From positions 992,001 to 1,056,000 of the forward strand of contig JADJHN010000002.1 of assembly GCA_016707485.1 (NCBI GenBank): a DNA stretch of 64,000 nucleotides, in the 5' to 3' direction. Positions 8,833-17,896 of this stretch are shown in pieces. The number at the start of each line of letters is the position of its first letter. Within the stretch, counting starts at the first letter, position 1. The position numbers and the translations under genes are program-made. The notes under the pieces were generated by a model. The model was given only the letters and a program-made list of their open reading frames with translations, did no database searches and was not told the origin of the DNA. This stretch comes from Lysobacterales bacterium. Its GTDB lineage: Bacteria > Pseudomonadota > Gammaproteobacteria > Xanthomonadales > Rhodanobacteraceae.

Positions 8833-9204
8833 TCAGATCGTTCCAGACAGGAATCTGCTGCCGATATCCATCAATGCTTCCGGATCGGTGCCTTCGTCTA
8901 CGCGGATTGCCGCGTTGACAGCATTTTGGCCGCGTTCGCAGCACATCCAAGTTCGGGAAAAGCGGTCTTCGATGATCGAGATGACTCCGTGCGGCGTTTC
9001 GACTTCGACACAGGCAGGCCAGTCCTTGGCAGTGCGCGCAAGCTCGGCCACCATGTAGGTAATGGAAACCTCATTGCCGAGGCTTTCGACGAGTGCCGAC
9101 AACGCGGCTGCAAGCACGTCCGCGTCACTTTCCAATAAAGCCGGTGCATCGGTCTCTGGAACCAGGTCACGAATAGCTGGGCACGCGAAATGGAGCCTCG
9201 GCAT
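8833..9204 (-). CDS. Hypothetical protein
   Basis: A 123-residue, mildly acidic protein with no recognised domain. The middle part (SITYMVAELARTAKDWPACVE) is predicted helix then strand; there is no signal peptide or membrane segment. It starts 6 bp after the stop of the gene at 9211-9600, so the two are probably co-transcribed. Small paired genes in such islands are sometimes orphan immunity genes, but nothing proves that here. Confidence 0.55.
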   Translation of the reverse strand: MPRLHFACPAIRDLVPETDAPALLESDADVLAAALSALVESLGNEVSITYMVAELARTAKDWPACVEVETPHGVISIIEDRFSRTWMCCERGQNAVNAAIRVDEGTDPEALMDIGSRFLSGTI

Positions 9205-9210
9205 CCTGCG

Positions 9211-9600
9211 TCAACCCGCTGCCTTGAGCGTCATGTTCATCGTGAAAAGTGTAAATCCCTTCTCAACCAGTTCCTTCGCAATCCCATGGTTTATCTTGAT
9301 GAACTCCTCCTCGAGCCGCTTGTCTTCCACGGGATCCTCACTTGTAAGCCGCATGCCTCGAAGTGAATCCAACCGCAGCTTCGTCCCGCTCTCGTAAAGT
9401 CGCATATGTCGGTCGCTCGTCATGCGGTGAGATGCGTAGTAGTCCATATATTCACCGTCAACATCTCTGCCGAAGCAAAACTGTATGAGCCACCCTCGTT
9501 CTTTTACGTGACCCGAAGATCTAGATTGAAGATTCTCTTCGGGGAGGGTGATATCCCAGCTCGCGAAATGCTTGGCGAATGTTTGAGAAATAGTGTCCAT
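9211..9600 (-). CDS. Hypothetical protein
   Basis: A 129-residue protein with the charged central stretch MDYYASHRMTSDRHMRLYES and no recognised domain, signal peptide or membrane segment. It is upstream of, and nearly contiguous with, the gene at 8833-9204. The size and mixed alpha/beta look resemble immunity or adaptor proteins; function is not assignable. Confidence 0.55.
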   Translation of the reverse strand: MDTISQTFAKHFASWDITLPEENLQSRSSGHVKERGWLIQFCFGRDVDGEYMDYYASHRMTSDRHMRLYESGTKLRLDSLRGMRLTSEDPVEDKRLEEEFIKINHGIAKELVEKGFTLFTMNMTLKAAG

Positions 9601-9854
9601 GCGATTTGATCCTGAAACTGCGATGGGTCACCGCCATTCTGCCACGGTGGGTTGAATCCGGATGCGTACCAAGCAGTCGTTGTCAGTGAAAGCCGCATGC
9701 AGACGGTGGAAAGCACTTTTCCTCATGCGACCGAGAGAACGCGAACGTGCTCATAGCGAACTGACACCGGATCTTTTCCAACTCGTCGAATCTCTGCCGT
9801 GCGAAACCCGAATTCGCGATCTTGATGATCAGGTCCCCCGGCTTTCGCGCGGTT

Positions 9855-11012
9855 TCATTTTCGTGTTGGCCATGCTTCAAGGGCCAGCTCCGCGAGGTGT
9901 CTTTCGGAAGAACCAACGACGAGTCGATCCATCACTCCGTTGCGCGCAACCTGGCGTGCAGAAGCGAAGCCTCGCAACAAGAAGCGAGACCACGTCGAAA
10001 CACTCTCCCCATCGATTTCCAATGGCTCCGATGCCGCCGACTGGATCGCCAAGTAGCGGCTTTCCAAATCTGCGATGGCCATCGACGGCCGGGGTCGAGC
10101 GACGACTGTGGCCAGCCTGCGAATCATTGGACCCGCGTGGAGAAAACGCAGCTCACACGCGGCATCGAAGTCGATTCCGACCATGTTGGGTGTCTTTTCA
10201 CCCTCCAGATACCATTCCTCAGAGGTCATCTTGATGCTGGCCCACGGCACTTGCGCGCGGGGAAAGGTCATAACGCCGATCAGCCCTTTGGTTGCCGGAT
10301 AGGAGAGTGCAAACAAGTAGACCTCTCGCATCCGGGCGGCCTCAAGGACGCTGGCCAATCCGGGATGGTCAATATCTTGAATTTGCGCGTAGCCGAACGG
10401 CACGAGCTTGACTTCCAAATCGCCCATCATCCTTTTTGGGCATTGACCAATGACCTCATCGGTCAGCGGAGCGTAGAGGACTTCTTCTACGTCGGCGAAT
10501 GTCGCGATGATGTCGGCCGGGTCGAGATCTGGCGGCTCAGGTGTGCGCGGAATGGGAGTTGCCGGCTGAGATTGTGCTTTCTCCGGGTCTTCGTAGACGT
10601 AGTTGTCCGGATCCGTCAGTAACGCGGCCTTTTGCATCCCCGGCGAAATGAATGCGACGGTGGAGATCAATCCATCTTGAATCTTGAAGTCCACGGTCGC
10701 TTCATGCGTTTTCGAGCCGGGTTTTGTGACGATGACAATCGGCTTTCCATATTGCCAGCCGGATGTCGCAACTCCGATCAATGCCTCATGCATCCGGGTC
10801 GAAGAGCGCCGCATGTTCTCAACCTTTCCCCGCAAAAGGTTCGCAACTGCATCGTTCGTATTCAAATCCTCCAGCACCCAATGCGAGGTGTAGAGGACAT
10901 CCGGAGCCAGCTTTTCCAGAAAAGGTTCGACGTCCAGTTCATTCACAAACTGGCAATACAGACGGACAGCATCGAGCTCGCAAAACCGCTTTCTTTCAAA
11001 CTGTGCATTCAT
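9855..11012 (-). CDS. Hypothetical protein with NTF2-like N-terminal segment
   Basis: A 385-residue protein. Residues about 10-125 have the order expected for a SnoaL/NTF2-like cone: an aromatic-rich helix (VRLYCQFVNELDVEPFLEKL), SHWVLEDLN, then strands ending GLISTVAFI. A proline-rich linker (about 148-160) separates it from an unrecognised C-terminal part of over 200 residues. NTF2-like folds serve as enzymes, binding modules and toxin-immunity proteins, so the fold alone gives no role. The gene stands alone in a minus-strand series of unknown genes. Confidence 0.6.
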   Translation of the reverse strand: MNAQFERKRFCELDAVRLYCQFVNELDVEPFLEKLAPDVLYTSHWVLEDLNTNDAVANLLRGKVENMRRSSTRMHEALIGVATSGWQYGKPIVIVTKPGSKTHEATVDFKIQDGLISTVAFISPGMQKAALLTDPDNYVYEDPEKAQSQPATPIPRTPEPPDLDPADIIATFADVEEVLYAPLTDEVIGQCPKRMMGDLEVKLVPFGYAQIQDIDHPGLASVLEAARMREVYLFALSYPATKGLIGVMTFPRAQVPWASIKMTSEEWYLEGEKTPNMVGIDFDAACELRFLHAGPMIRRLATVVARPRPSMAIADLESRYLAIQSAASEPLEIDGESVSTWSRFLLRGFASARQVARNGVMDRLVVGSSERHLAELALEAWPTRK

Positions 11013-11206
11013 GGATCAATCCTTGGACCAAGTGAAGCGAAGATGGCATGTCTGGATCGACGCGAGGCTGTGGGCCATCTCGCATGCTCGGGCGAACGGC
11101 GACTGTAACGAAGGGGTTCGGGGGCCGGGTTTGGCTGAGACAACCGAGGTTAGATCAGGGTGTCCACTGGAGCGAAGGAACCGGCTACCTCGAACTAGGT
11201 TCGTTG

Positions 11207-11791
11207 TTAGTCAGGTATTTTCCACGAGGTCAGCACTGCCGGTCCGATTCCATCCGGACGTACTACAACGTAACCGGATCGCTCCTCGAGCCGCTTCCAA
11301 TCGGACGCTTCGCATACAGAGAACGACCAGATTTCATCGGCTGGCCCAAGTGCGTTGCGAACGGCAGTCCATTGCGCATGCAGGTAACCGAATGGAATGT
11401 TCGGCACGGCACCCAAGGGATCAAAAACGCGCTCCCTGCATTCAACCTCCTCTACGGATAGGCGCTCATGCAGGTGCTCCCTCAAGATTTGGAATTCTGG
11501 CTCCAAAGCTACCTTCGTCGCACAGGAATCCTCGTCTTCCAAGCCCAGCCACATTCTCGCCTTGATGAATAGCGCAAGGGGCCAAGTGATCGCTACCACC
11601 ACGCAGGAAATTAAAGGAACAGTTACGTGATTGATGAGGTGATAGCGGAATGTATGCCGTCGAGGAAAGAGCGCTTTGGAAACCTCACGACTGAGACGCA
11701 GTGAGCTCCTGTGTTCTGAAATCTGTTGGGTGATATAGAGTGCAATCGCCAAGCTGGAACCGATAGTCAGATAGATCGCCAAATAGGTCAC
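11207..11791 (-). CDS. Hypothetical membrane protein
   Basis: A 194-residue protein with two likely transmembrane segments, one at the extreme N-terminus (about 3-21) and one at about 55-78, and a soluble C-terminal half of about 110 residues. No family recognised. Its start overlaps the stop of the gene at 11788-12288 by 4 bp, so the two are translationally coupled. Confidence 0.6.
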   Translation of the reverse strand: MTYLAIYLTIGSSLAIALYITQQISEHRSSLRLSREVSKALFPRRHTFRYHLINHVTVPLISCVVVAITWPLALFIKARMWLGLEDEDSCATKVALEPEFQILREHLHERLSVEEVECRERVFDPLGAVPNIPFGYLHAQWTAVRNALGPADEIWSFSVCEASDWKRLEERSGYVVVRPDGIGPAVLTSWKIPD

Positions 11792-12288
11792 GAAAGGTCA
11801 TCTCCGTCGTCTGCTTGTCGGTCAAAGATCGTAGCGGCACGGACCGCATAGCCATCCGCTTCGGTCGCCTCGCCTGAGGTTCCGTTCTCGTGCGCCCAGG
11901 TCCGCAGAACAACACCCTTTTCAAACTCGAAGTACCGGTCACGTTCATGGATGCTGGCATAGCCCATGTGGAAATATTCAAGGAGTTTCCCTTCCGGTGA
12001 ACGAGTCGTTCCCGAATACCAATGGGCAAAGACGCGTTCGGGAAAGTCCGGAAAGAGCGAAGCCAAATTTGCGACCTCAGCGGTCTTTAGCGTTCCATTG
12101 ATTCCGGTCAGATAGAGACGACCGTCGACAATTTCCCAAGTGCCGACATAGCCACGCCAGAGTGCGGTCGAAGTCCACTCGAAGGGTGGATCCAATCCGG
12201 CCAGAGCGAAATAGTTTCCGAGAGGTTCGGCGCACATCGAAAGCTCACGACCCTCATAGACTAGTGTCTCGGGAATTTGGGCGGTCAT
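11788..12288 (-). CDS. Hypothetical protein
   Basis: A 166-residue protein beginning MTAQIPETLVYEG; this start was chosen over an ATG 24 bp upstream because GAGGAGC lies at good distance before it. The core (LWRGYVGTWEI, DGRLYLTGI) is strand-rich and tryptophan-rich, with WYSGTTRSPEGKLL following. The pattern recurs in enterobacterial and xanthomonad hypothetical proteins, but no activity is known to me. Coupled to the membrane protein downstream, which suggests they act together. Confidence 0.58.
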   Translation of the reverse strand: MTAQIPETLVYEGRELSMCAEPLGNYFALAGLDPPFEWTSTALWRGYVGTWEIVDGRLYLTGINGTLKTAEVANLASLFPDFPERVFAHWYSGTTRSPEGKLLEYFHMGYASIHERDRYFEFEKGVVLRTWAHENGTSGEATEADGYAVRAATIFDRQADDGDDLS

Positions 12289-12419
12289 GCGGCTCCTCGT
12301 CACCCGTAGCATCAGCGATTGATAGATCGGACGATTTCTGTTGTCGGAATTTTCGGGTCGATCCGTCTCACCAATTGAGATTCGGCGCGGTCCACCCTTC
12401 GATTTTTCGCGTCCGACAA

Positions 12420-12803
12420 CTAATAGAGCAAACTGAGGACCGTTCGATCTCGATACGCCACAACGTGATACCCGACGCCATCCATTGGGCCACCCACCGC
12501 TTCGGTATGCGCGACTTGCATCGCTCTCAGATGGGCGGAAAGTGACACGACAGCGTTGATGGGTGGCGTCAAACGATCGAACACCGATGCAGATTCATTT
12601 GTGGGCCATTGAGCTGACCATCTGGGATTCGATGCAGTTGCCGGGACCTCTTCGATCCAGTCTCCCATTGGTGAACAGGCCATCTCGAAGATCCAGTTGG
12701 TCGCTGTAGGATCAAGGCGCATCAGCGATTCGAGATGAGTCACTGTTTCGGCATTGCGAAATGCTTCGACCAATGGACTTTCGTCGACAAGATTTGGATT
12801 CAT
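12420..12803 (-). CDS. Hypothetical protein
   Basis: A 127-residue soluble protein, no recognised motif. It starts at MNPNLVDESPL and ends with the hydrophobic strand RTVLSLLY. Codon use is unlike a shadow ORF, and it fits the one-directional spacing of its neighbours. Confidence 0.5.
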   Translation of the reverse strand: MNPNLVDESPLVEAFRNAETVTHLESLMRLDPTATNWIFEMACSPMGDWIEEVPATASNPRWSAQWPTNESASVFDRLTPPINAVVSLSAHLRAMQVAHTEAVGGPMDGVGYHVVAYRDRTVLSLLY

Positions 12804-13067
12804 ATCTATTCCTATTGACCCAGGGCTAGCGCCAGGGCGGATGCGAAAACCTATTCGCTGGCGACATCTGAGTACGGGGCGGAGCGAAGCGGGCCGGCGA
12901 ACCCATTACCACTAGGCGGAGAATAACGAAGCGCGTTCTCAGGAATTGAGAGCGGTCGTCAATCAGATGGAATCTTGCTCGCTTTGGCGGACAGCATCGA
13001 GAACACATGAGCAAGACCACCACCCCACGGCAAACCGACATTTTCGTAGGTCCGGATCACCAGAAAG

Positions 13068-13754
13068 TCACAGTGCCCACAGCTCCGAATCGGGAATGTC
13101 GTCGCCATCAACCATAAACTCCGCATCGTTGGCAACGACACTGTATGGATCTCCTTTCGATTCCCATCGCAGCGCCAGGTAAGTTGCTGGACCAGCAAAT
13201 ACTTCACCCCCTTCGGGGAGATCGCCAAGGACTACCGGCCAGCCCTCGTCGAAAAAGACAACGCGACAGGGAATGCTGCGTTCCTCCAGCAACTGGTGGA
13301 TCGCCTTGAGCAATTCGGTATGTGTGCGAAGTTGAGGGTCGTCTATCTCGCAGTCATCCAGATCCCAGCGGAATGTGACCACACCGTCGGCGACTTCGCG
13401 CTCGGACTCGGGACCAAGTGCGCGCCAAGGACCAGCCAAGTCAGGCAATTCTCTGTGCAGTTTGCGAAAGTTCCCGGCTAAAGCGATACCAAACGTCAAT
13501 CCCAGCTTTGGAACCAACTGGGAAGGACGATACGCGTTCAAGCTGCTGTGGGAATAGCCGGAATTTCGGCCATCGACCGAGCAGACGAAATATGAGTCGG
13601 AATCGAAACTCGGAATTACTCGACCCGCGAACGCGAACGCAGTTTCGCCATCTCGCGAGATCAATCGAATGCTGACGGATTGCGCTTCCAATTGACGACC
13701 GATCGCACCGGCGACTCTCTCATGACATACCACGAACCCTCTTTCCCAAGTCAT
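13068..13754 (-). CDS. Hypothetical protein
   Basis: A 228-residue protein; an ATG at 13754 is preferred over the GTG just before it. It reads as an alpha/beta protein with an acidic C-terminus (EFMVDGDDIPDSELWAL). No catalytic motif, signal peptide or membrane segment is apparent and no family is recognised. It is the first of the run of unknown minus-strand genes. Confidence 0.55.
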   Translation of the reverse strand: MTWERGFVVCHERVAGAIGRQLEAQSVSIRLISRDGETAFAFAGRVIPSFDSDSYFVCSVDGRNSGYSHSSLNAYRPSQLVPKLGLTFGIALAGNFRKLHRELPDLAGPWRALGPESEREVADGVVTFRWDLDDCEIDDPQLRTHTELLKAIHQLLEERSIPCRVVFFDEGWPVVLGDLPEGGEVFAGPATYLALRWESKGDPYSVVANDAEFMVDGDDIPDSELWAL

Positions 13755-14068
13755 CACCGATGCTCCGCGCGCATTGTCTGAACAGAATGTACGAAGAGGT
13801 CAACGGATGCCATCCCTTCGGATTGGGGTCGAAAATGAGCTGCTGATTCAACAAGCACAACGTGCTCAGGTTGCGCGCACAATTTCAACAGCATCAGCAC
13901 GCGTTAACCCTCTTGCATACGCGTACCAATGAAGTCGAGCGTCTAAACCGACTAGCCGTGATCGTGAAGCCGGTGAGCTGACCTGATTGACTAGGATACT
14001 GCCGGCCGTTCGGCGGTTACTTCAAAGCTCAGAATTCGACCCAATGCGGACGTTGCGTGTTTTGCCAT
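13755..14068. other. Intergenic stretch without a convincing gene
   Basis: About 310 bp between the gene starting at 13754 and the end of the OLD-family gene. On the plus strand 13847-13981 reads as a 44-codon helix-like stretch ending in a stop, but an in-frame stop lies directly before it and there is no start, so at most it is a gene remnant. Confidence 0.4.
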
Positions 14069-15523
14069 TCAGAGCTCGTAATCGATACGGAATTCGTTCT
14101 GAATTATTTCAAATATGCACTGCATCTCATTGCGGAATTCCTCGCGAAGAGTCTTACCATCGTGCAGCAACCCTGTCACGGCGCCTCGTGATTCCACGGC
14201 ATCCTTGTCACGCACGTCCTTCGCTGGGATAGCGAAGAACTTGTAAGACGGGAACGCTTCTTCAAGTATTGGTATGGTCACCTTCTGATCACTATCAAGG
14301 AGGCCGGCTACTCTTTTATACCCCATGTCCTGAAGCAGTTGACACATGTGTCGCATGTTGCCAGCCCCACCCACACCCCAGCCAAAAAGGTGGCCAGGAA
14401 CGTGGCCGATCGGTAGCTGGGAAGCAACGACGGGATACAGCATAACGTCGTCCTGCCCCTCGGTTAGCACGATGCCGTCGTCTTGAAAGAATAATTCACG
14501 AGCATCTAGACCAAACGTGTGCGGCGCCTTGGTGTTAGGTTTCCCTGGATTATGGATCTTCAGTAAAGCTTTGCGACCATCTTCGCTTAGCTGGTGCGTG
14601 GCAGAACCCTTGCCCTCTGACGTTACTCGGATCAAAGACGCGCCTTGTGCGATGGCCAATGGGTCAATGAAATATGGTGAGTGCGTCGCAACGACGACTT
14701 GTCTGCTTGCCGACGCGCGGACGATGACGCGGACGAGTCTGCGGATGATGGCAGGGTGGAGCGACAGTTCTGGCTCATCGATGGCAATAGTGTTGCCATC
14801 CGTCGAACTGGTCAAAGCGTCAACGATCGAGAACAGGCTTACGACTCCTTCACCGGCGCCATCACTGGAATGGCTCGCGCTCCCATTTCGAAGCCGAATG
14901 TAATGGTTGCCTTCTGATGACTGATCGATCGTCCAGTTGGGAACGTATCCCAAGAGCTCTTCTAGCAAGTTATTGAACTTAGATGGAGACTTCTCGATAT
15001 CAAAAAGGCGCATCTCGAACGAGGACAGTTCAGACAGGCGGCGCGCCGGTAGGCCACCGTTTCGCTGATAGTCAACAAGTGTTCCTTCGGAGCGACTGAA
15101 GAAAGGTTGAAATCCTCGTCGCGACGGCACAACTCGGATAGGATCGCTCTCCACCGCACCACCCCGTTCAGCGGCTTCTTCGCCCTCGATCACGAGCACA
15201 GATTGACTGCTTCCCACCGTGCGGCTTTCGATGACCTCTGTACGATCTTCAAAGGTGTACGTGATGCGAACGAAGTCGGCATGCTTGTTGCGGACGCCTT
15301 CTGAAAACGTCGGGAGCTGAGAGCCAGAGCGGGCTCGCAACGCTTCGATGACGGTTGATTTTCCCGAATTATTGGCTCCGGTAATGACGGTAAGCCCGCT
15401 TCCTTCACGCTGCCCGACCGGCATCGCAAGACGAACCGTCTGGACTTCATCAAATCCACGATATCCCGATATTGAAACTGTTTTTAAGAAACTCAAAGTC
15501 GCTCCTAACGAAATTGCACTCAC
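14069..15523 (-). CDS. OLD-family ATP-dependent endonuclease (AAA + TOPRIM)
   Basis: A 484-residue protein of typical OLD architecture, starting at a GTG. N-terminal ABC-type ATPase: Walker A GANNSGKST (about residue 50), SDGAGEGVVSL as signature, Walker B TIAIDEPELSLHP and the H-loop ATHSPYF. C-terminal TOPRIM: VLTEGQDDVML with the metal-binding glutamate, and AGLLDSD with the second acidic pair. OLD proteins nick or degrade DNA in phage defence. Class 2 OLD proteins work with a UvrD-like helicase (Gabija); none is adjacent, so it probably acts alone, though partners could lie among the unknown genes. Confidence 0.88.
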   Translation of the reverse strand: MSAISLGATLSFLKTVSISGYRGFDEVQTVRLAMPVGQREGSGLTVITGANNSGKSTVIEALRARSGSQLPTFSEGVRNKHADFVRITYTFEDRTEVIESRTVGSSQSVLVIEGEEAAERGGAVESDPIRVVPSRRGFQPFFSRSEGTLVDYQRNGGLPARRLSELSSFEMRLFDIEKSPSKFNNLLEELLGYVPNWTIDQSSEGNHYIRLRNGSASHSSDGAGEGVVSLFSIVDALTSSTDGNTIAIDEPELSLHPAIIRRLVRVIVRASASRQVVVATHSPYFIDPLAIAQGASLIRVTSEGKGSATHQLSEDGRKALLKIHNPGKPNTKAPHTFGLDARELFFQDDGIVLTEGQDDVMLYPVVASQLPIGHVPGHLFGWGVGGAGNMRHMCQLLQDMGYKRVAGLLDSDQKVTIPILEEAFPSYKFFAIPAKDVRDKDAVESRGAVTGLLHDGKTLREEFRNEMQCIFEIIQNEFRIDYEL

Positions 15524-15923
15524 GTCGGCTCATCGAAGACGGGCCGCAGTGATCCCATAATAATGGTTGGCCTTGCGATTCCTGCTGGGACGATTGTCCC
15601 GAATGAAACTGATGTTCGCTCATGGCCGACTGCAGGCGACCCGAAGCAGAGCTTCGATGGTGAAGTCCCTTGCACGAGAAATTCCCAAAGTTTTGGCGGC
15701 GCTTCGATGTACGACTGGCTAGAATAGCAAGTCAGAGCCCAGCGAAGTAGCGACAGATTCCCAGCTAGAAATTCACTCAGGGCTAGATCGCCGAACAAGC
15801 GGTGCGACGGGCTTAACTTGATAGTTCTCGAACGAAATGTCCTGAAGCAATTCAAGAGTGAGCGATGTTATGCTTATGGAATAGATCCAATTGTCGGATT
15901 GAATAGGTACTAGGCGTCATGCC
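15524..15923. other. Divergent intergenic region
   Basis: A 400-bp gap between the divergent OLD-family gene and the plus-strand HEPN-like pair. A 111-codon minus-strand frame covers most of it but has no family-like composition and overlaps the OLD start; I did not accept it. Both promoters should lie here; no clear operator was seen. Confidence 0.4.
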
Positions 15924-16484
15924 ATGAATGGTCTCGAATTCACTGCAAGCATTGTCGAATCGTTGGCTTGGCCTGTGGCGTCAATTTTCCTTGTACTGCT
16001 GTTGAAGGACGAGATCGTCAAGCTCGCTCCGTTCATCAAACGGCTAAAAGCTGGACCACTTGAAGCAGAATTTGAGCGTGATGTAAGGGAGCTCAAGGAA
16101 TCAGAGCTCGCGCCGCAGGACGCTGCGTCCTCTCGCATTGTAGACACCGCGTCCAAAACGTTTTTGTTCCAACTCGCAGAACTTCATCCGCGCTCTGCAG
16201 TTCTAGAAACCTGGGTTCGACTTGAGGCGGCAGCCCGCGCCGCGTTGCTTCAAGACAAGACAAAGGGACCAATGGCCTCCTATGTTTCTGCCGCTAGGTT
16301 GGCGGAGTCGCTCGTAAAGGCGGGAGTGATCGACCAAAGTGAAGTAACTCTCTATCATGAACTTCGCCGCCTTAGGAATGATGTGGCGCACCTAATTGGT
16401 CTTGAGCCAACTCAAGAGGCCGTACGTTCGTACATCGAATTGGCTTCTCCACTACAGAGTCGCCTGGAGGGAAAAGCGAGATGA
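15924..16484 (+). CDS. Membrane-anchored HEPN-like protein
   Basis: A 186-residue protein: a transmembrane segment at about 12-27 (WPVASIFLVLLL), a charged stretch to residue about 60, then a helical domain with LRRLRNDVAHLIG (about 148-160). The RNDVAH motif has the R-x4-H of HEPN domains, and the helix layout resembles DUF4145-type proteins. HEPN proteins are often RNases or nucleotide-binding partners in toxin-antitoxin and defence systems. It precedes a second R-x4-H protein by 12 bp on the same strand. Confidence 0.62.
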   Translation: MNGLEFTASIVESLAWPVASIFLVLLLKDEIVKLAPFIKRLKAGPLEAEFERDVRELKESELAPQDAASSRIVDTASKTFLFQLAELHPRSAVLETWVRLEAAARAALLQDKTKGPMASYVSAARLAESLVKAGVIDQSEVTLYHELRRLRNDVAHLIGLEPTQEAVRSYIELASPLQSRLEGKAR

Positions 16485-16496
16485 CGACTAGCGAAG

Positions 16497-17624
16497 ATGG
16501 AAATTGAAACGATTCGAAGAGTTGTATTGAGCCGCCACCTCTATGAATTGGCTGCCGGGTCAATGCGCTCGGCGAATGATATGCACCTCTTCGCCGACGC
16601 AAATTTGATGCAAGACGCGGTTGAAGCATTCTTAGTCGGCCTAGCGGACCATCTTCAGTGCGACGTTGATCAGAACACCAAGTTCGATCGATATTTTGTA
16701 TTAATCAACGAACATGTCTCTCCGAAAGAGCTCCCATTCAAAGCCAAGCTGCTCAGGCTGAATAGGGTGAGAATTGATTCAAAGCACCACGGAATTCAAC
16801 CCGCACGGGATGAATGCAAACGACTGTTGGTTGCGGTGCGTGAATTTTTTGAAGAGGCCTCTACATCGCTTCTCGGCCGGCCATTCGCCTCAATCAGCGC
16901 TATTGATGTATTGAGAGATGGTGAGCCCAAGGAGCTTCTGAAGGAAGCTCAGGAGGCGCTTGCAAATAATGACCATGAGGCATGTGCAATCGCATGTCGC
17001 AAAGCGCTCTTCATCGAGATTGAGCGAAGATATGACATCAGCGAGTACGCTGATGATAAGCCGAGAGGCCTGTTGGCGAGGTTGTCATCTGCCCCCTATT
17101 ACGCGAGAAACAAGGAGTTCATTGAAACGAACGTACGGGAGCCAACTGACTTCATCGTCTACGACCACGCGAGAGTAGATGAGCATTTATTGGTGTCGGG
17201 TGCGGACAACACTGCATTCTGGAATGTATGGAGATTGACGCCAGAGATATTTAGACGAAGGGATGGCGTGTGGGTCGTAAAGTACGATCTGGCCAAGTTG
17301 GATGCTGAGGTGCTCGCCGACAAGATCGAGTACATTTTTTCGGCAACGCTTGATGTGACTCTGTCGTTGCACCGGACATTGCAGGCTACCCAAACTGGAC
17401 CCCATCGACGGTTCTTCCTTGATTTATCCCAGGAGCGGGTTCCTGTACATAGGAAGGCGGATACCACATCAGAGGTTACGGCTGTCACTCCGCCGGGACT
17501 GATGAGATTGGATACCGACTACTGGGTAGAAGGCTTGAAAGGAGATGGCCCGTACTGGCATATAAGCCACTATGACGGGGAATATTTACTGGATGGGTTC
17601 ATACATGCAAACGTCGTAGTGTGA
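16497..17624 (+). CDS. HEPN-like protein with possible C-terminal SH3-like domain
   Basis: A 375-residue protein, 12 bp after the membrane HEPN-like gene and probably in the same operon. The N-terminal 120 residues are helical and contain RVRIDSKHHG (R-x4-H). A second helical segment follows (residues about 140-240). The last 60 residues (from VPVHRKADTTSEV to DGFIHANVV) have the spacing of a bacterial SH3-like domain. The family is not one I can name. Lower GC than the core genome and the island position suggest horizontal acquisition. Confidence 0.6.
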   Translation: MEIETIRRVVLSRHLYELAAGSMRSANDMHLFADANLMQDAVEAFLVGLADHLQCDVDQNTKFDRYFVLINEHVSPKELPFKAKLLRLNRVRIDSKHHGIQPARDECKRLLVAVREFFEEASTSLLGRPFASISAIDVLRDGEPKELLKEAQEALANNDHEACAIACRKALFIEIERRYDISEYADDKPRGLLARLSSAPYYARNKEFIETNVREPTDFIVYDHARVDEHLLVSGADNTAFWNVWRLTPEIFRRRDGVWVVKYDLAKLDAEVLADKIEYIFSATLDVTLSLHRTLQATQTGPHRRFFLDLSQERVPVHRKADTTSEVTAVTPPGLMRLDTDYWVEGLKGDGPYWHISHYDGEYLLDGFIHANVVV

Positions 17625-17653
17625 ACGGCTAAGAAATCGTATGAACCGGCACC

Positions 17654-17681
17654 CCAAACGCCCCCGAGCTAGGGCGTTTGG
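17654..17681. terminator. Hairpin after the HEPN-like pair
   Basis: Perfect 10-bp stem CCAAACGCCC / GGGCGTTTGG with an 8-nt loop, 29 bp after the stop at 17624. A long U-tract is absent, so termination may be partial or bidirectional with the converging minus-strand gene. Confidence 0.45.
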
Positions 17682-17896
17682 AATACAGGATCATGAAATG
17701 AGTGACAGCTACTACGACACAGCGCAAGTCTGTCTAAATGGGCACGTCATCAATTCGACCCGCGCTTTTCCCAGATCACTTTGGTCGACCATTCGATCTG
17801 TTTCATCGCTGCGCTGGTGATCTTGCGCTGGCGGACTCATCTTGGATACGCGATCACGCGCACACTGATTCCGAGCCCAGCTAGTTCCGAACCCAG

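Noticed and set aside
14069..15523. Gabija system
   Set aside because: No UvrD-like gajB next to the OLD gene.
15520..15855. 111-codon minus-strand frame between the OLD gene and the HEPN-like pair
   Set aside because: Composition is not protein-like, no ribosome site, and it overlaps the OLD start.
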